A stretch of 64,000 nucleotides of DNA. Source: Anthoceros angustus (lineage: Eukaryota > Streptophyta > Anthocerotopsida > Anthocerotales > Anthocerotaceae). The position numbers were made by a program, and so were the translations under genes. How positions within the stretch are numbered: position 1 is the first letter of the stretch; each line of letters begins with the position of its first letter. Shown here piece by piece: positions 32,834 through 46,986 of the stretch. The DNA is taken from contig MU008174.1 of assembly GCA_010909165.1 (NCBI GenBank), positions 744,001 to 808,000 on the forward strand, in the 5' to 3' direction. Under the pieces are notes generated by a model that was not told where the DNA came from, did no database searches, and saw only the letters and a list, made by a program, of their open reading frames with translations.

Positions 32834-35800
32834 ATGGAGCCTGAGCTGCATGCCAGGGTGAAGAATCTGGCCTACAAGGTCCGGGCTAGCTCAAAAGAAT
32901 CGCAGGCGCAAAAGGCGGTGCAAGTCCTGGACCCGGATCTCCGAACTCATTGGTCCACATCCACCAACAGCAAAGAATGGCTGCTTTTGGAGCTCGAGGT
33001 ATTATGCTTGGCTGTATCACCCAAATGACGAGCAATTCACGTTCCTGCTGGAATTTGAGTTGGGGCATGATTTTTCCCATCCTTTTTTCAAATTAAGCTC
33101 AAGTTTGTCATATCCTGAGCCCTGCACTTTGAATTTGAGTGAGCTCGTTTGAAACACGTGATCCTTTTCCTGCTTTTCTATTTAATTAAGCTCAGGGAGT
33201 CACTGTATGAGTCCTCAACTTCGAGTGCTAACGGTGCTAAAACACTTGAGGTCTTGTCCCCGATTGAGCTTAGATAGCGATAGTGTAGGCCCTACTATTT
33301 GCCTAGTGCTATTTCAAATTGTGCTGTTCTGCAGCTGTACGAGTGCTTAGCCTGATCCGCCAATTAAACCTGCTCTTTCAAGCTGTGTGCTAGCAGAGGT
33401 CATTCACCAGCAGGGGCATTCGTCCCATGTGTTACGGTGAGAGAGTTGCCAGGCCTTCTTGTTCTACTCTTAGAAGATGTCTGCCCTCATGTGCAGGAAC
33501 CCTGCTTGCTTTCACACATCCGCATTCATAATAAGTCTGTCCTTGAGTGGGAAATCTCAATCGGTCTACGCTTCAAGGTACCTGTGCTCTAGTTTTCTGT
33601 TTTTGGTACATGGGAGCTGAGTGATCTATATTTGAGATTGTGAAATGAGCTTGCCATATTGGTTTTCTCGCAGCCTGATACGTTTCTGAAGGTTAGGCCC
33701 CGGTGTGAGGCACCTCGGCGAGACATAACCTATCATATGGGCTATTTGCCTTGTCGCTTTGTACGAATATCCTGTCTGCGGGGAAATCCGATTGCTATCT
33801 TTCACATTCAGGTTTGTTAAGCTCTCCCCAGCTTGCGGAGTGACAAGATTTTCTCTGGTTTCTGTAAGATTTTTCAGTGCATTTGGTTTCTGCGCAGTTA
33901 ATTGGGGTCCCAGTGCCTGGCCTTGAGCCAGAGTTTCAACCTATCGTGGAACACCTATTGCCTCATATAACTATGCATATTCGAGATCCCCAAGACCTGT
34001 ATCTTCAGGTAGCGTTATTATCCGCATGGTTCTGTATCTGTCTGGACATTAATGATTGTGTGGCTGCCGCCGTATCCAGCATGCTTCGTCAGTTATCAAT
34101 GGTTTGTTGGTTGTGCAGCTTCTTCAAGACATTGCGCTCAAGTTAGGTGTATTTGTTGCTCAGCTGGAGGTGCGAACTGCAATTAGGAGCAGTTTCTCTT
34201 TGACATTCTATATCAGAATGGTTGTAGCTTTATGTATGGCTACTGATAAATGTAGGTTTCCCACTCTGCTAGGGAGAGCTTTCAGGTGGTCATGAGACGT
34301 TGGATTCTGTGCTTCGGTTTTTGGCAATGCTTGCAGCCAATTTCTACCCCATAATGGCAGTAGTTGGAAGGTAAGGCTCTGCTAACAAAATTCACAATAC
34401 TTTGCTTGGGCTGTTCTTGCCTTTGACCCGACTTAATGACTGGGGTGGCTGTGATTATGTTACAGGGATTGATCTGCTTGAAACTGTTGGTCCGAAAGGG
34501 ATTATCTGTGTCTTGTACGTATAATCAGGGGCTTTCCTTGCATGTTCTACAGAGAGAACGAGAAGATCTTAGGGGCCTCAGATGCTGATATGTTCAAGAG
34601 CAATCAAGCATCCGTCTTCACAGTTTCTTCCAACTTTCAGGTGGTAATTGTGTTGACCTTATCAGACTAGAAACGAGGTGCTTAGATTATGTTCTGAGGC
34701 TGGTTTGCATTTCATTACTGAATGCCTCATGAAAATGAATTTTGAGTTCTTCTCCTGGTCCAGGCTCCTCCAAAAAGGATTCGCTCTCCTGGGCAAGCAC
34801 AGCAGCCAGCAGGTCACACCTTGGCTTTTCGTCCTGATGTAGCTACCCTGCTGCTGAAGGTTGCTTCCAAAGACAGCTCTCTCGGCATGGTCTGCCAGAA
34901 GGTTTACTTCTTGCTCTCCCATTTTCCAGCTCTGCGTCCATCTATTACTGGCAGTTGAAGTAACATGATTCTGGCTTTCAGGTTGCAAGACTGTTGTCCA
35001 AGCTTGCTGGACCAGCGACTCTCTCTGAGGGGGCCTCTGTAGGTGACAATGTCCCTGTTTCATTTGGACAGACAGGGACTGGGCAATCAAGTGCTGGAGC
35101 AGAGGAGTTAATTCCAGGAACAGAACCAGCATTGGCTTTTGTGCCTGCAACTGATTACTCGTCAATTCTTGGGGAAGAATTCAAAATTCTTGGTGATGAT
35201 GGTCTGGAAATAGGTCATGTCGGTCTTCTAGAGATACCAGCTGTGGAGGAGGGTTTGCTACACCTGCTTTATGCTTGTGCGTCACAGGCATGTCTATTTT
35301 CACCTTTTTATTGCAGCATTTTGCTTGTTCTTCCTCCACAAACGTGAGTTGCTGCTAACAACAGCTGTTTGTAGAGTTGGACTTACGTCCTAACTTCAGG
35401 CCTGCATTCACTTTTGTCTCAGCCTATTCTGTCAAGGAGGTTGGCAGATTCAAGGGCTGATCTCGTGTCAGTTCTGCCGTTCATCCAAGCAATTTTGCCA
35501 GGTACTGGGCTGATGGTACCAGCTTCCAGAACTCTTTTTCACAAGGACTTCATTGCATCTGTGATCAGTTTTCACGTTTCTTTTTGTGCGACAGCTCTTC
35601 GGCCCAATGCAAGTGCCACGGACCTTGTTGATGAAACTTTTACACAGTGGCAAGCGCCTTTGGTTCAGCGTGCCCTTTCTCAGGTTAGTCTTGTGAAGTG
35701 GCTTACATTGTCATAACTTCTATTGAGAAGGGTGAAGTGTTTTTAAACAAATGTCATCTGCATGTGGCAGGTTGTGGCTCTGTCAAGTTCCCCGTCCTAT

Positions 35801-38800
35801 CAACCACTTCTTGATGCCTGTGCAGGGTACCTTTCATCCTACTCTTCAGCTCACGTAAGCATCTGTTTTTGTAAGGATTTCATCGGTGGATACAGAAAAT
35901 TTTGGTGGTTGTTTAATTGTGTCTGGCTTGACATAGCTTCCCTTCCGGTCCTTCTGTCTTTCCAGCTGACAACCCTATTGCACTTATGAACAGGTGAAAG
36001 CTGCTTGTGTGCTGATTGATTTGTGTACAGGCCCATTAGCCCCGTGGCTGCCTATGGTCATTGGAAAGGTGGGGATATTAGTATATTCGGTTCTACACTT
36101 TCCATTTGTGCCCTTTTGACCAGGTGATGATTTCATGCAGGTAGACCTGGCAATTGAAGTTCTGGAGGATTTGCTCGGGGTCATACAAGTAAGAGCACGA
36201 ACACTGATTTCATGATAAACTCAAGAAACCTTTGTTGTTGGTTGGTTGCAGGTTTGATGATTTAATGTATTTACCTTTTTGCTGGTCAGGCTGGTCAGAC
36301 TCCTCAAGCAAAAGCTGCGCTGGTATATTTGATGTTGGGCCTGTCAGGTCACATGGACAATATGCTCACCCAGTACAAGGTGCGCAGGTTTAAGAATATT
36401 GCTAGGTGTTCTGTGGTCCTGTGTGAATTCAGCCTTGTAGCTAGAGCTTGAACTGAACTACCTGTAATCCACTGTCCTCAATATCAGGATGTTAAGCACC
36501 GGCTGCTCTTTCTTGTCGAAATGCTGGAGCCATACTTGATACCAGCAATCATGCCTTTGAAAAACACAATTGCGTTTGGAGACGTGTCCACTGTCCTCCT
36601 TGACAAGCAGGTACAAGGTTGTGCCATGGCTCTGGACCTTTTGCGTACTGCAATTAAGAAACCGGGTGTCCTTTCTGCTATGGAAGGAGAGTGGCGACAG
36701 GGTCATGCTGTACCAAGGTATGTAGCATCCAGCCAAAAAACATTTGTGGTAGAGCTCTAATCTGATGCTGTTTGGAAAAAAATGATGGTTGTGGTCTTGG
36801 CAGCGTTCTCTTATCCATATTGGCACCACATGATCCCCTGCCACCTAGCATCGATCTTCGCAAAAGTACAGTGGTCAAGGGGACTGGAATTGATAGTCCA
36901 TCAAAAAATGGAAATACCAATGATCCAGTGGTTAGCAATAGCTTTTCCCTCCTTGCAAGACCCAGTGTAACAGACGATGAAAAGGTTGAAGTAGTAAACG
37001 ATGTGAACACAAGAGATGTCATTGAGGATGGAAACAAGCTTTTTGCCCCTAGCGAGTTGAAGGGGCTCTCTCTCCCAGCTTTAGCAGGCCATTTTGAGGC
37101 AGCTGCTGCAGACAATCAGATTGGCCAGCAGCTGGTGTCAAAAGGCACCGATGGTAAAGAATCCAATGAAGACGAGCGATTTTTCCTTGATGCTCTTGAT
37201 GCCGAGGAATTTTTTGATCTTCAAACAGAGTATTTGCAGCTTGTCAACACACCTGACAGAGAACTTAGAGCCTTGGAGTTCATCAGATTTGCTACAGAGT
37301 TACATTCAAGATCGGATAATCATGATGAGAGCCATGAAGCTGCTATAGATGCTTTGCTGTTGGCAGCTGAATGCCACTTGAATCCTTTTTTTATGCTTAA
37401 ACCCGATGATCAACATCAGTTGATGATAAAGCATACTACACAAGATTCACTGAAGCATGTTGTTCAATCAAGTTCTCATAGTTTGAGAGAGGGTCCTATT
37501 TCTGGACTGGTGTCATGGCTTGAAGAAGAGAGGGACAAGTCAGTTCTGCATATCATTTTACGTGCTGCAGAGTGGGATAGTCCTGTGCCAGGAAGTGCTT
37601 CAGTAGCTGCAGATGATACAGATGCGTATGGGGACGACGTCCAACTGCTGGAACTTTTCAATAGGGTGTGTGTTTCTGAAGAAGATGCACCGGCAAGGGA
37701 TGCTGTTACTGTTGTGCGTCAACATCAAACTTTACTTTGTCAATTCCTTGTTCATCAATTGCAAAGGGAGAGACACAATATGTATGAAGTCCTTCTGCAT
37801 GGACTGTTGTTCGTTCTAGAATCGGCAACAGAACTTGCAACTCCACCTACTGATATCATAGAGGTTATCCTCCAGACAGCTGAGCGTTTGAACTCTGCTC
37901 TTCTTGTTTACCACAATGAAGTGCACAATGGCACTGGACCTCAAGAGTCTTTCAAAGCACATGGTATTCGCAGACAGTGGGCATTGTTGCGCAGATTAGT
38001 ACTCGTGTCAAGTGGGGGCCCGTCAGGAGATGACCATGCAAGTTCTAATGACATGAGGGACGTATTCTTTCACAAGGAGTTAGTCCCTGCAGCAGCTTGG
38101 CTCGCCAAAATTCCAGACTTTGCCATGTCATCACGTCCCCTTGTCCGCTATGTAGGCTGGATGGCAATGTCTCGGTTTGCAAAATGTTCTCACAACACTG
38201 GGTTCTCTCTCATAACCGATCTCACAGAGTTAAGCAGGTTGCTGCTAATATTTTCAGATGAGCTTGTCTCAGTAGAAGGATTACAAAAGGCTGAAGATGA
38301 GGAGCTCCACATGGGGTTCCTGATCAAAGCTGCTGGCAGCTCTGTCCAATCTCATGCACATCCTGCTGTGCAGGAAACAGACCAGGTGGACCGAAGTGGG
38401 CTTGTGAAAGTACTCTATCCAGAATTGGATGCGGTGTTTCCAAATCTTAAGTCGCAATTCAGGTCCTTTGCAGAGAGTATACTTAACTCTGTTTGCCTTC
38501 AAGTGAAGGTAGTTCCTCATACTGCTGTTCCTGACATCTTAACTTGGTTCTCTGGGTTTTGCCGGGATCCTTTTGCTTTGTCTAGTGCACCCAACTCCAT
38601 AATAGGAATCAAGGGGTTTGCCCTTGTGAACATCCGGTATGTGATATTGCGTCTTCTGGAAGTCATCATAGCGGAACACATTGATGTTGTTGTACCTGAG
38701 CTTCCCAGAGTAATTGAGGTGGTCCTCGCATTGAGTAGCAGTTCCTTTTGTGATGTGGATTTGCTCCAATCTTTGATGACAGCGTTAAAGCCTGTCATAT

Positions 38801-41800
38801 CTCATTCTACTGCCACGGCTGCTGCGTTTGAGTTTCATGGGGACTCCCACGTGCCCTTAGTCACGTTTGAGAAGTTGTGCTTTGAAACTCTTCTCGAACA
38901 TCTGAAACTGGGTCCAGTTAGCCAGGACCAAGATGACAGAGTGAGGCCGCGTAAGGCACTCCTCCTGTTTCTCGCAGGATATATATTATCAGACCTCTCC
39001 ATGGGGTGGAGAAATGACCTTCTGTCTTATCTTCTCAAGTGGACTGACTTTAGTGCCCAGGACACAACAGAGTCATTGCATGTATATCTATGCTCCTTCT
39101 TGAAGATTGTAGATGAGTGCAAATCTATTTTGGAAAGTATGGGCACAGTTGGAGCTGCTATGCCACAAGGACCTGGAGAGACAGGTGAGCCAGAAGCCAT
39201 AGTTGAGGTAATGGACCACTCCAAAGCTAATACTCCCTCGAGCACATCTTCCATAGCATTAAATGGTGGAGAGTATGATGAGCATGTGAGGAGAGTCGAC
39301 TATGTGGAGGCTGAACCAGCATCATCTGACGAGAATGAGCCTCATGCTGCCTTTGAAGATGCAGAAAGGGAAACAAAGAAAATTGTATATGACAGGGATA
39401 GGACTAGCTTATACAAGAGAGGTAGTACAAGTGATGTTCAACTGGAAACAGAGTTCAGGACGAAAATTCAGAAATTGGTGATGACCCTAGCTCCATCGCT
39501 TGAGGCAGCATGGAAGCTGCATCCACAGCTTGCAGCCAAAGTGAGTCGTCTTGGAGCGTCATGTCTTCTGTACTCCAGTGTTCTGCATGCTGGCACTGAT
39601 AGTGATGTCATACGAACAGAGAGTGGTTTGAAGACCAATGCCAGTGGCCAAGTGGAGTCATCACATGCGGTGGATCCACAAGCCTTTGTACAACAAATCA
39701 TACACTTGCAGCAACTTCACTGTTGGCAGGTTGCTGGTGTAGCTGTAGATTATTTCTTGTCAGCGCCTTCATCAGGTTATGTAGCAGAGGCCTTCCCAAT
39801 ATTTTGTAAGGTACTTTATCACCAATGCAGTCATGCTCCACGAATTGCATGGAGGCTATGGACAAGCAAGTGGTTGTCAAAAGCTCTTCTGTTGTCCCAA
39901 CAGACAGATTATGAAGCAACTGCCATGCCCTTGATTCACCTTCTGTGTACAATGTTGGAGCATTCAGAACCTGAGCAACGCTCTAGTGCTTTACAGCAAC
40001 TTTCGATACTTATAGATGATGGCTTGGTTGAGGAGTTGAGCTTGTCCCATGACCCAGTAGTGTATACAGACAAGATGCAAGATGAGACAGAGAAGTGTAC
40101 CAAAGAGGACTTTACTCGTATGCTTGTTGCATCATCCTGGAGCACGGTATCATCAGCAGCAGCTGCTGATCCACTGCTGTGGTTGAGGAAGCAGGCGATG
40201 GAGGTGTTACTCAAATTGATACCTTTGGCCCAGTCCTCCCAGCTGAGATCTCTTTTGAGTTCAATCAATGGGATACTTCCACCATTCACCCATGCTGGCC
40301 AGATATTCAGCTCCGGGCCCCTTACAAGACTCGCTCTGTCCGTGTTTGCAAAAGCCTGTCTTTATTCATCAGCAGGTGATCTTGATGCAGTTCCTCATAG
40401 AGTGTGGAACAGCATCAGAGCCTTGGCGCAAGCTAAACCTGGTGAGTGTGGTTGTCATGTTTTGTTGCTTGATTTCTGGCGCTTCTTGCCAGCAAAAGTT
40501 GGTGCCTTAGGCAACAAGAATAGGCCCTGGTTTCCAATGCTGAAGTTTGGGGTGGTGTGGTTTCCCTGTGGTTGATTTGAATTTGCACAGAAGGTGTCTT
40601 CATGGAGTCAGAGCGTGCTGTGTGCCGAGCTTTACTACTACTTCTACAGGAGCAAAAAGACTCTGCAAAACAGGTGTGTAGCTGGTGTGCCTATAGGATT
40701 CATTTGACTGTTTGTGCTGTTGCGTTGTCACATAGTCATTCAGAGTGGCCGTTGATACCATGTAACAGGCAGCACCCCTGTATAACATCTGTCTTGTGGC
40801 GTAATCACTGCAGAGGATTAGACAGGCTCTCTCAGGAGACACTAGAACAGACGAGATTGTTGCAGAGTATGCACCGGTCCGTGAGGCTGTGCTGGAGGTA
40901 TGTTTTTTCACACTGCTGAATGTCACTCCTGTGGATAGAAAATCAAAGATCTTGTTTGAAGTGATCCCTTTGGTGCTACCAGTGACAGTCCCACTTTGCT
41001 CAGGTTTTGTCAAGGCTGAACAGGGCGCGTCTCAAGGTGGATGCACGCACAGCTGCATCCTTGCAAGAAGCGATGGTATGTCTGAGTTTGAGTCATCATA
41101 TAGCATTTGAGAAGTCAGGTCATTGTAAGACTTTCTAAGCTACCTTTCATATTGAAGGATCTGGAGGAAGCTGAAATTGAGCTGGAGATAGCAAAGGAAG
41201 AGCAGACTTCAGAGCATTCCTGTCACCGTGCCTACTCGACATCTGCTGCATCCGGCTCAGGTTAGGCTGCCTTTGTCTTGTTGAGTACAATCCGAGATAG
41301 CGCTGCATTGAGCTTGATGGAAGAGCATGATTATCCTGCAGTACCACCATCTGGTTCCAAGCAGCAGCTGATGGAGCTCCGGTCACAGATCCTATCTTTG
41401 TACGTTCCACCTTTTATGTATACTCCGCAACCTGCCACTGTTTGAACTAAATATGACATTGGACTAAGCTGCTCATTCTCTCTGGACAGGGACAAGTCTG
41501 CTATCCGTGCAGAAATTAGTGCACGGAGAGAGCGGCAACGGTTCCTGCGCCATCAGCGACAGGTAGCTGCAGAAGATGCAAGGGTGCGAGAACTGCAGCT
41601 TCTTCAGCAGTTGGAAAGGTAGGAGCTGCTCTTGCAGCACAGCGTAAAATGCAGCAGATCCTTTCTGTTATTCTTCCTGCCTGAAATTTCTGCGGTCTAG
41701 AAGTTTGAGGTGGCTGTGTGAAGTGAACGAGCTGCCCAAGCTGAGAAGGAGATTGAAAGACAAAGGATGCTAGAAAGAGAGAAGGCGAAGACCCGAGAAC

Positions 41801-42729
41801 TGAAATATGCTCTTGAAATTGAGGCAGAGAGACGGAATCAGGTAACAAAATGAGACTGTTGGGCTTGGTGTGTTGTTGTTACGGATGAGAATGTGGTAAA
41901 AATTTCCACGTTCCTGTAGTCTTCAAGGAATGATCCAGTTTTGCACTCATTGTTCCTTGATGTATGGATTTTGAGCTTTCAAGGTGGGACATTTTCAGAG
42001 AGAACTCCAACGAGACATAGAACAAAGGGAATCAAGTGCAACACGGCCATCTCGACGAGAATTTCCAAGCACTACTCCGAGCAGGTAGGTGTCATCCACA
42101 GCAGCCTGTGACTGTTGTCATTCACCTGGAGCACTGGGCTAGATGGTCTACTTGGTTATTTCTGTCCCACACCTTGTCTCCTGGCATGTTGTAGCCGGCC
42201 AAGGGAGCGATATCGGGAAAGGGATAGAGAGGGGGGTCGTCAGGAGGGGAGTTCGAGACCAAGTAATGGTGGTGGTGGTGGCAGCAGTGCAACAACGCCT
42301 CCTGCAACTCCAACAGCAGGTGGATCCAGTAGTGCCCAAACGTCCACCTTGAGTATCTCTACGTCAGCATTGGCAGCACCTCCAGCTACAGCAGCCGCAG
42401 CCTCAGTCTCAAGCCCAAACCCGGCTGTCTTGTCAAACAAGGCATATCCTGGACAGTCTCTGCACTTGTTGCATGCTAGGGACCGGAGTGAGGATCGGGG
42501 TTTTGATGAGGGACTTGATGGTAATGGAATGCGAGATGATGGGAGTAGCTTCGGAGAGTCAGAGGGTGGACTGGGCATGGACCTCAACAACCCAAACAGT
42601 CTTAGCGCCAGTCAAAGACCAGGCCCTCGGTCCACCAGGCCCAGACAAGTGGTCGAGAGAAGGGAGAGGGATAGTCGGCGAGAGGGAAAGTGGGAGAGAA
42701 AGCAGAACAAACTTGATGGTTTGTGCTGA
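32834..42729 (+). CDS. large conserved plant protein: discoidin-like N terminus, helical-repeat body, charged coiled-coil tail
   Basis: A 26-exon model encodes 2258 aa. Exon starts: 32834, 33497, 33674, 33898, 34119, 34273, 34553, 34764, 34982, 35423, 35595, 35771, 35994, 36141, 36290, 36488, 36804, 40591, 40814, 41004, 41158, 41342, 41490, 41724, 41999, 42195. Exon 17 (36804-40441) alone is 3.6 kb. The first about 165 residues (VLDPDLRTHWSTSTNSKEW, EWEISIGLRFK, RFVRISCLRGNPIAIF) look like an F5/8-type-C/discoidin-like beta sandwich. The body is rich in helical ARM/HEAT-like stretches. The end is a Glu/Arg-rich coiled coil (EKEIERQRMLEREKAKTREL) and an Arg/Ser/Gly tail closing with VVERRERDSRREGKWERK. 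I recall a single-copy plant protein of this architecture but cannot name it or its function. The intron after 35287 is GC-AG. Confidence 0.85.
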
Positions 42730-44310
42730 GCTGAGATGAGCTGCTTCCGTTGCAGCCTTGTACTTAGGCATTTTCTCCCTTTCAATCAGGCTGGCTATTG
42801 TACATTTTTCAGTTGATTGAGCACCAAGAGTTATGAGCAATTTTTGTTTCATGATCAGGTTGGGCAGAGGCAGAATCTGATCAGCATCAGTAACTGCGCA
42901 ACTCTTGTCACTCAGCGGATTCTGGATCTGGGTGGTGGTGGAGCCTGCACTGTCATTCAACACTGAGGGTCAAGTCTGTCAGAGAGCGCAGTCTATGTAG
43001 ATGGAAGAACAAAACCGTCATGTACGTCATGCCCATACACCCAGAAGTGGTGAAAGGTAAAACAAAGGAGGCGGACCATCTTCGAGCCGCTTTTTGTCAC
43101 CCGGTGAAGCATAGTCCGGAGCTGTCAGCTGCATGAGCTAGCACGAGGTGCCTGCAGGCAAAAACAGTGTAGGACGGGGCCCACGGAGAGCACCCAACCC
43201 ACCGCCGAATTCGTAGCGTCAACGTTCCTTTCATTTCACGGCACCTCCTTCTAGAAGTGGGACCTGAAAGGCTGATCTCCGCGTCGCATTGGGTGTCCAC
43301 CTGCCGTAGAGGCTGTTACACTGGTTGCTTGCTAATTCTTGTTCCAAGGCACAAGCATGGACACCTGGATGATCTCATTGGTCTACCAGGACATGACAAA
43401 TCATGGGCTTCCAAGCAAACAAGCTGGTCACTATACACTGCAGTTTTCTCGTTGAGTCCTGCTGGTAGGTGAAACCTGGGCAGCTGCCTGTGGACTGTGG
43501 ATACCCTTCCAGGACTTCCAAACTCTCGATGTGCATGGGCGGGGAGGCCATCTTCACATGGACAGGCATTCCCCACGCCCCCTTTGCCAGCTACAAATAA
43601 GGCCTAGGGCAAGAATGGAGTGCAGCCACAGGTTCCTGGACAGGTGGATGGTCCCGGCTCCAGGTGCTGCTGTACAGGGACGGGGTGGCGAGTGACCAGA
43701 GCGCGCCGCAAATGGTGTGCTCCTACCTGCTGCATCTGTTTAAATCGGGCAAACACGACGGCCCACTCCAGCTTCCACACTTAGAGGGACACGATTGCAA
43801 AGAAGGACGCGGACAAGAGGAGCAATCTGGAGCACGGACACTGGGCAAGGGATACACGGCCCTCACTCACCGCGGTCATCCGCTGTTTTGCATTCTAAAG
43901 AAATATCGTCGTCCGCGGATGATCCGCTGTTGACAACACCTACCTCGCCTCGACATGGCACGCCAGTCGCGTCGTGAAAATCCCAGGCACGTGAAGGAGG
44001 CCAAAAACCCTTTCAGAAGATCTTGGGACTACGAGTCCACGACTCACTCCGACCACACCATACAATCCACACCAGGGGTCTTTCCAAGGACCTATTTGTT
44101 GGGCCTTTTAAACGTGGGTACTTTACTTGTCGAAATTCTTCATTTTTACTGGTGGGTCACTCATCTTGCAGGCGCTTGATAGTTTTTAAAAGTGTTTTAT
44201 TATCTGAAACTTTTTATTTTTAAATAAGATTTATTATATATTATACTTTTTACTCTTGTAACTTAGGGCTCATCAAGGGGGCTACATCAAGGGGAGACAT
44301 CTTCTCTAGT
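42730..44310. other. intergenic spacer
   Basis: Unrecognised short open frames only (for example around 43257-43472 and 43664-43933). From about 44150 the sequence turns AT-rich and leads into the 79-bp array. Confidence 0.4.
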
Positions 44311-44830
44311 AAGAAGGCCCGTCAAAGAGCTTTAAAGAACCTAAGGCCCTTCAAAGAACTTTGAAGAAGGGACCCTTCAAAGAAATTTGAAGAAGGGAGA
44401 CATATCGAAGCACACGAAACGCATCTTCTTGCATTTATAGCATGAGATCTGTCAAAGAAAGAACTTTGAGGAAGGGAGACATATCGAAGCACACGAAACA
44501 CATCTTCTTGCATTTATAGCATGAGATCTGTCAAAGAAAGAACTTTGAGGAAGGGAGACATATCGAAGCACACGAACCACATCTTCTTGCATTTATAGCA
44601 TGAGATCTATCAAAGAACTTTGTAAAAAATTGAAGCATACCGATCTCTTACAACGAGGTGCTTATCAAAGAACCTTCAAAGAACTTTGAAGAAGGGAGAC
44701 ATATCGAAGCATATGAGCGCATCTTCTTGCATGTATAGCATGAGATCCATCAAAGAACTTTGTAAAAAAGTGAAGCATTTTGATCTCTTACAAGGTGCTT
44801 AGCAAAGAACCTAAGATAGAAGGATTCACT
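44311..44830. repeat. 79-bp tandem array with internal palindromes
   Basis: Units containing gggagacatatcgaagcaca, catcttcttgcatttatagc and atgagatctgtcaaag start at 44395, 44474 and 44553 (79-bp period), with a more diverged unit at 44694. Flanking and internal copies of ttcaaagaactttgaa form short palindromes (7-bp arms, 2-bp centre). Similar trimmed units flank both ends. No coding potential. Confidence 0.85.
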
Positions 44831-46986
44831 TACCATGTTGAGGGTGATCTAACCCAAGGACACCGAAGCACAAAATTCCTTTGAAAAGGAATGATCAATA
44901 TACTCAAATAAACTTGGACTTTATCATCATTGAAAGGTTTAATCTAGTCTCAATGCAGCAAGCTAGCTAGGTATCTTATCATGAAAGCTTGGTCTAGGCC
45001 TAACTTAATAAACCATTTTACGGTTGAAAAACTCAATCCAAGATGGGTCTAGGACTAGAGGGCATTTAGCTCATTCCAGCAAGTCTGTCTCAATAATATA
45101 AGTTTTACAAGTAAAAATCTAACTCAGCTCAATATTGTTTTTACAATTTCAGGGTTCCATCTATGTACCTCAATTCAATAAATTAATTTTTACTAAGATA
45201 GTTTCTTTTAAATCAATTTTATAATAAAATTAAATCATAAAAACTTTGTCCGTCTACTACCTAGTAATAAACCAAGAGCACATGATTGAAAGTTTTTATT
45301 GATAATAATAGTCCAAAAATATTTATCACAGAGTATATATTGATATGATATTCGCATGGTTCCTTAAAGTTGAACGCTGTGCCCATACTATAGTTCGTTA
45401 AAAAGTATGTGTGTACATAATGTAATCCAGCCATGCAGATTTCTGGCATGCAAAAGGGGCATAAGGGGGAACGTATTCCTACTGCCGACATGCACCTCCA
45501 GACGACATACAATTCGACTTTTAGGAAAAGCCTGACACCTGCTGACAAGGAACGCGCCCAGCGAAACCCAGGAAGAGATGTACAAGCGACCACGTTAGAG
45601 AACTCAACGAAGGGTCTGCTTCCAGCGCGGGAAGCACATGACATCCGCCCGCACATCAAGAGGTGACTGGCGTGATGATTGCTGATGCAAGGCATTCATG
45701 GGGGGAAGAGGATGACGAACCTCGGCATTGGACGGACAGCACATTTTGCCCCTGACAAGAAACAATCTACACTGATCATAATCACAACTGCCACGCGTGG
45801 GACACAGCTATATCAGCCTGTGCAGGCAACACTCAGCAAAGTTCTTGCAAAGACGCACTTCTAGAGGACTGGAGACCACATATTCACCTAGCTGGGAAAG
45901 GAGGGAAGAGTACATCAATACTGAAACAATGAGACGCTAAGACATACATTTAAACAGACAATTCGAGTAGAACTTGGAACGCTCACTCTTCACTTCAGTG
46001 AGCTTACAAGAAATGACAGCAGAACCTTTGACTGAAGAAAAGCACGTGTGCTTGCTTGCGCTCACTAATGTACACATACAAATGCATGAACCGGAGGCCT
46101 GCTTCCTGGTGCCGGTGTTCTACGCGGGGACATTTTCCACTGCTCCCATAATCACCACCCTACGCATCCTTTAGGTTGCACAGCACCTTTAGAGAGAGAG
46201 TTACAGCCTCCAAAGCGCCCACGATGGCACTTCCTCCAGCTCCAAGATCCTAGGCTACTACATGGACCTGTGCAGAAATTCTTGGCCACTCTCCAGCTGC
46301 TTCCTTCATGGAAGCTAGTTAACCATGATATTTCCACAGGCGTCGACCTACTTGCAGCCAATGACATCACTGGACACCAGTAGTTCTTGGATGTGTGCCA
46401 GAAGTTCATGATCTTACCAACTAGCCCTTGCCACTCTGGTACGGCTGCAAGACAGTTCAACAATAAGGCCACAACCCCTTGTTAATTAGTCGCCAGAAGA
46501 AGCACACTGAAGGACTCAAAAACAGGATAACACGAGACAAGTTGCTCAGTTTGGTAGAGACTACTTAATCCCACAGCATAGGCCTGCAAGACATGCTACA
46601 CAGCACAATAATGAGATACCAAGCAGGCTTGCTGAAAATCGAATCATAAGACCATACTGACAACGAGGGTCAGAGTTCATTCCAACTGGTAACTTCCTCC
46701 GGAGATCCACTACTCAAAAACATCCCTCCCCAAGCTGACACAAAGGTATGGTAACAGGACTAAGCTTTTCAACATCTTAAGTGGTCTGCACACACAAGTC
46801 AGACTAGACATCCCACTCCAGCTCAATACGATCAACAAGGACAGGAGCGATAAGAGACTAGCAGTAGACAGATCAACTCACGAAAATCCCCAGGGCTCAA
46901 CCCTTTAAACAACTTCAATTACTGCAAGCGATGCAGTTATAGATAAACGTGAATTCAGTTTCATTACAGAGCTTATAGAGTCATGC
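44831..46986. other. spacer upstream of the PP1 3' end
   Basis: AT-rich to about 45400, then mixed composition. Open frames on both strands (for example 45261-45695 minus, 46152-46472 minus) have no recognisable domain. The last several hundred bases probably include the 3' UTR of the PP1 gene. Confidence 0.4.

Noticed and set aside
45261-45695. Minus-strand open frame of 144 codons
   Set aside because: No recognisable domain, mixed composition, no splice context or conserved motif to support it.
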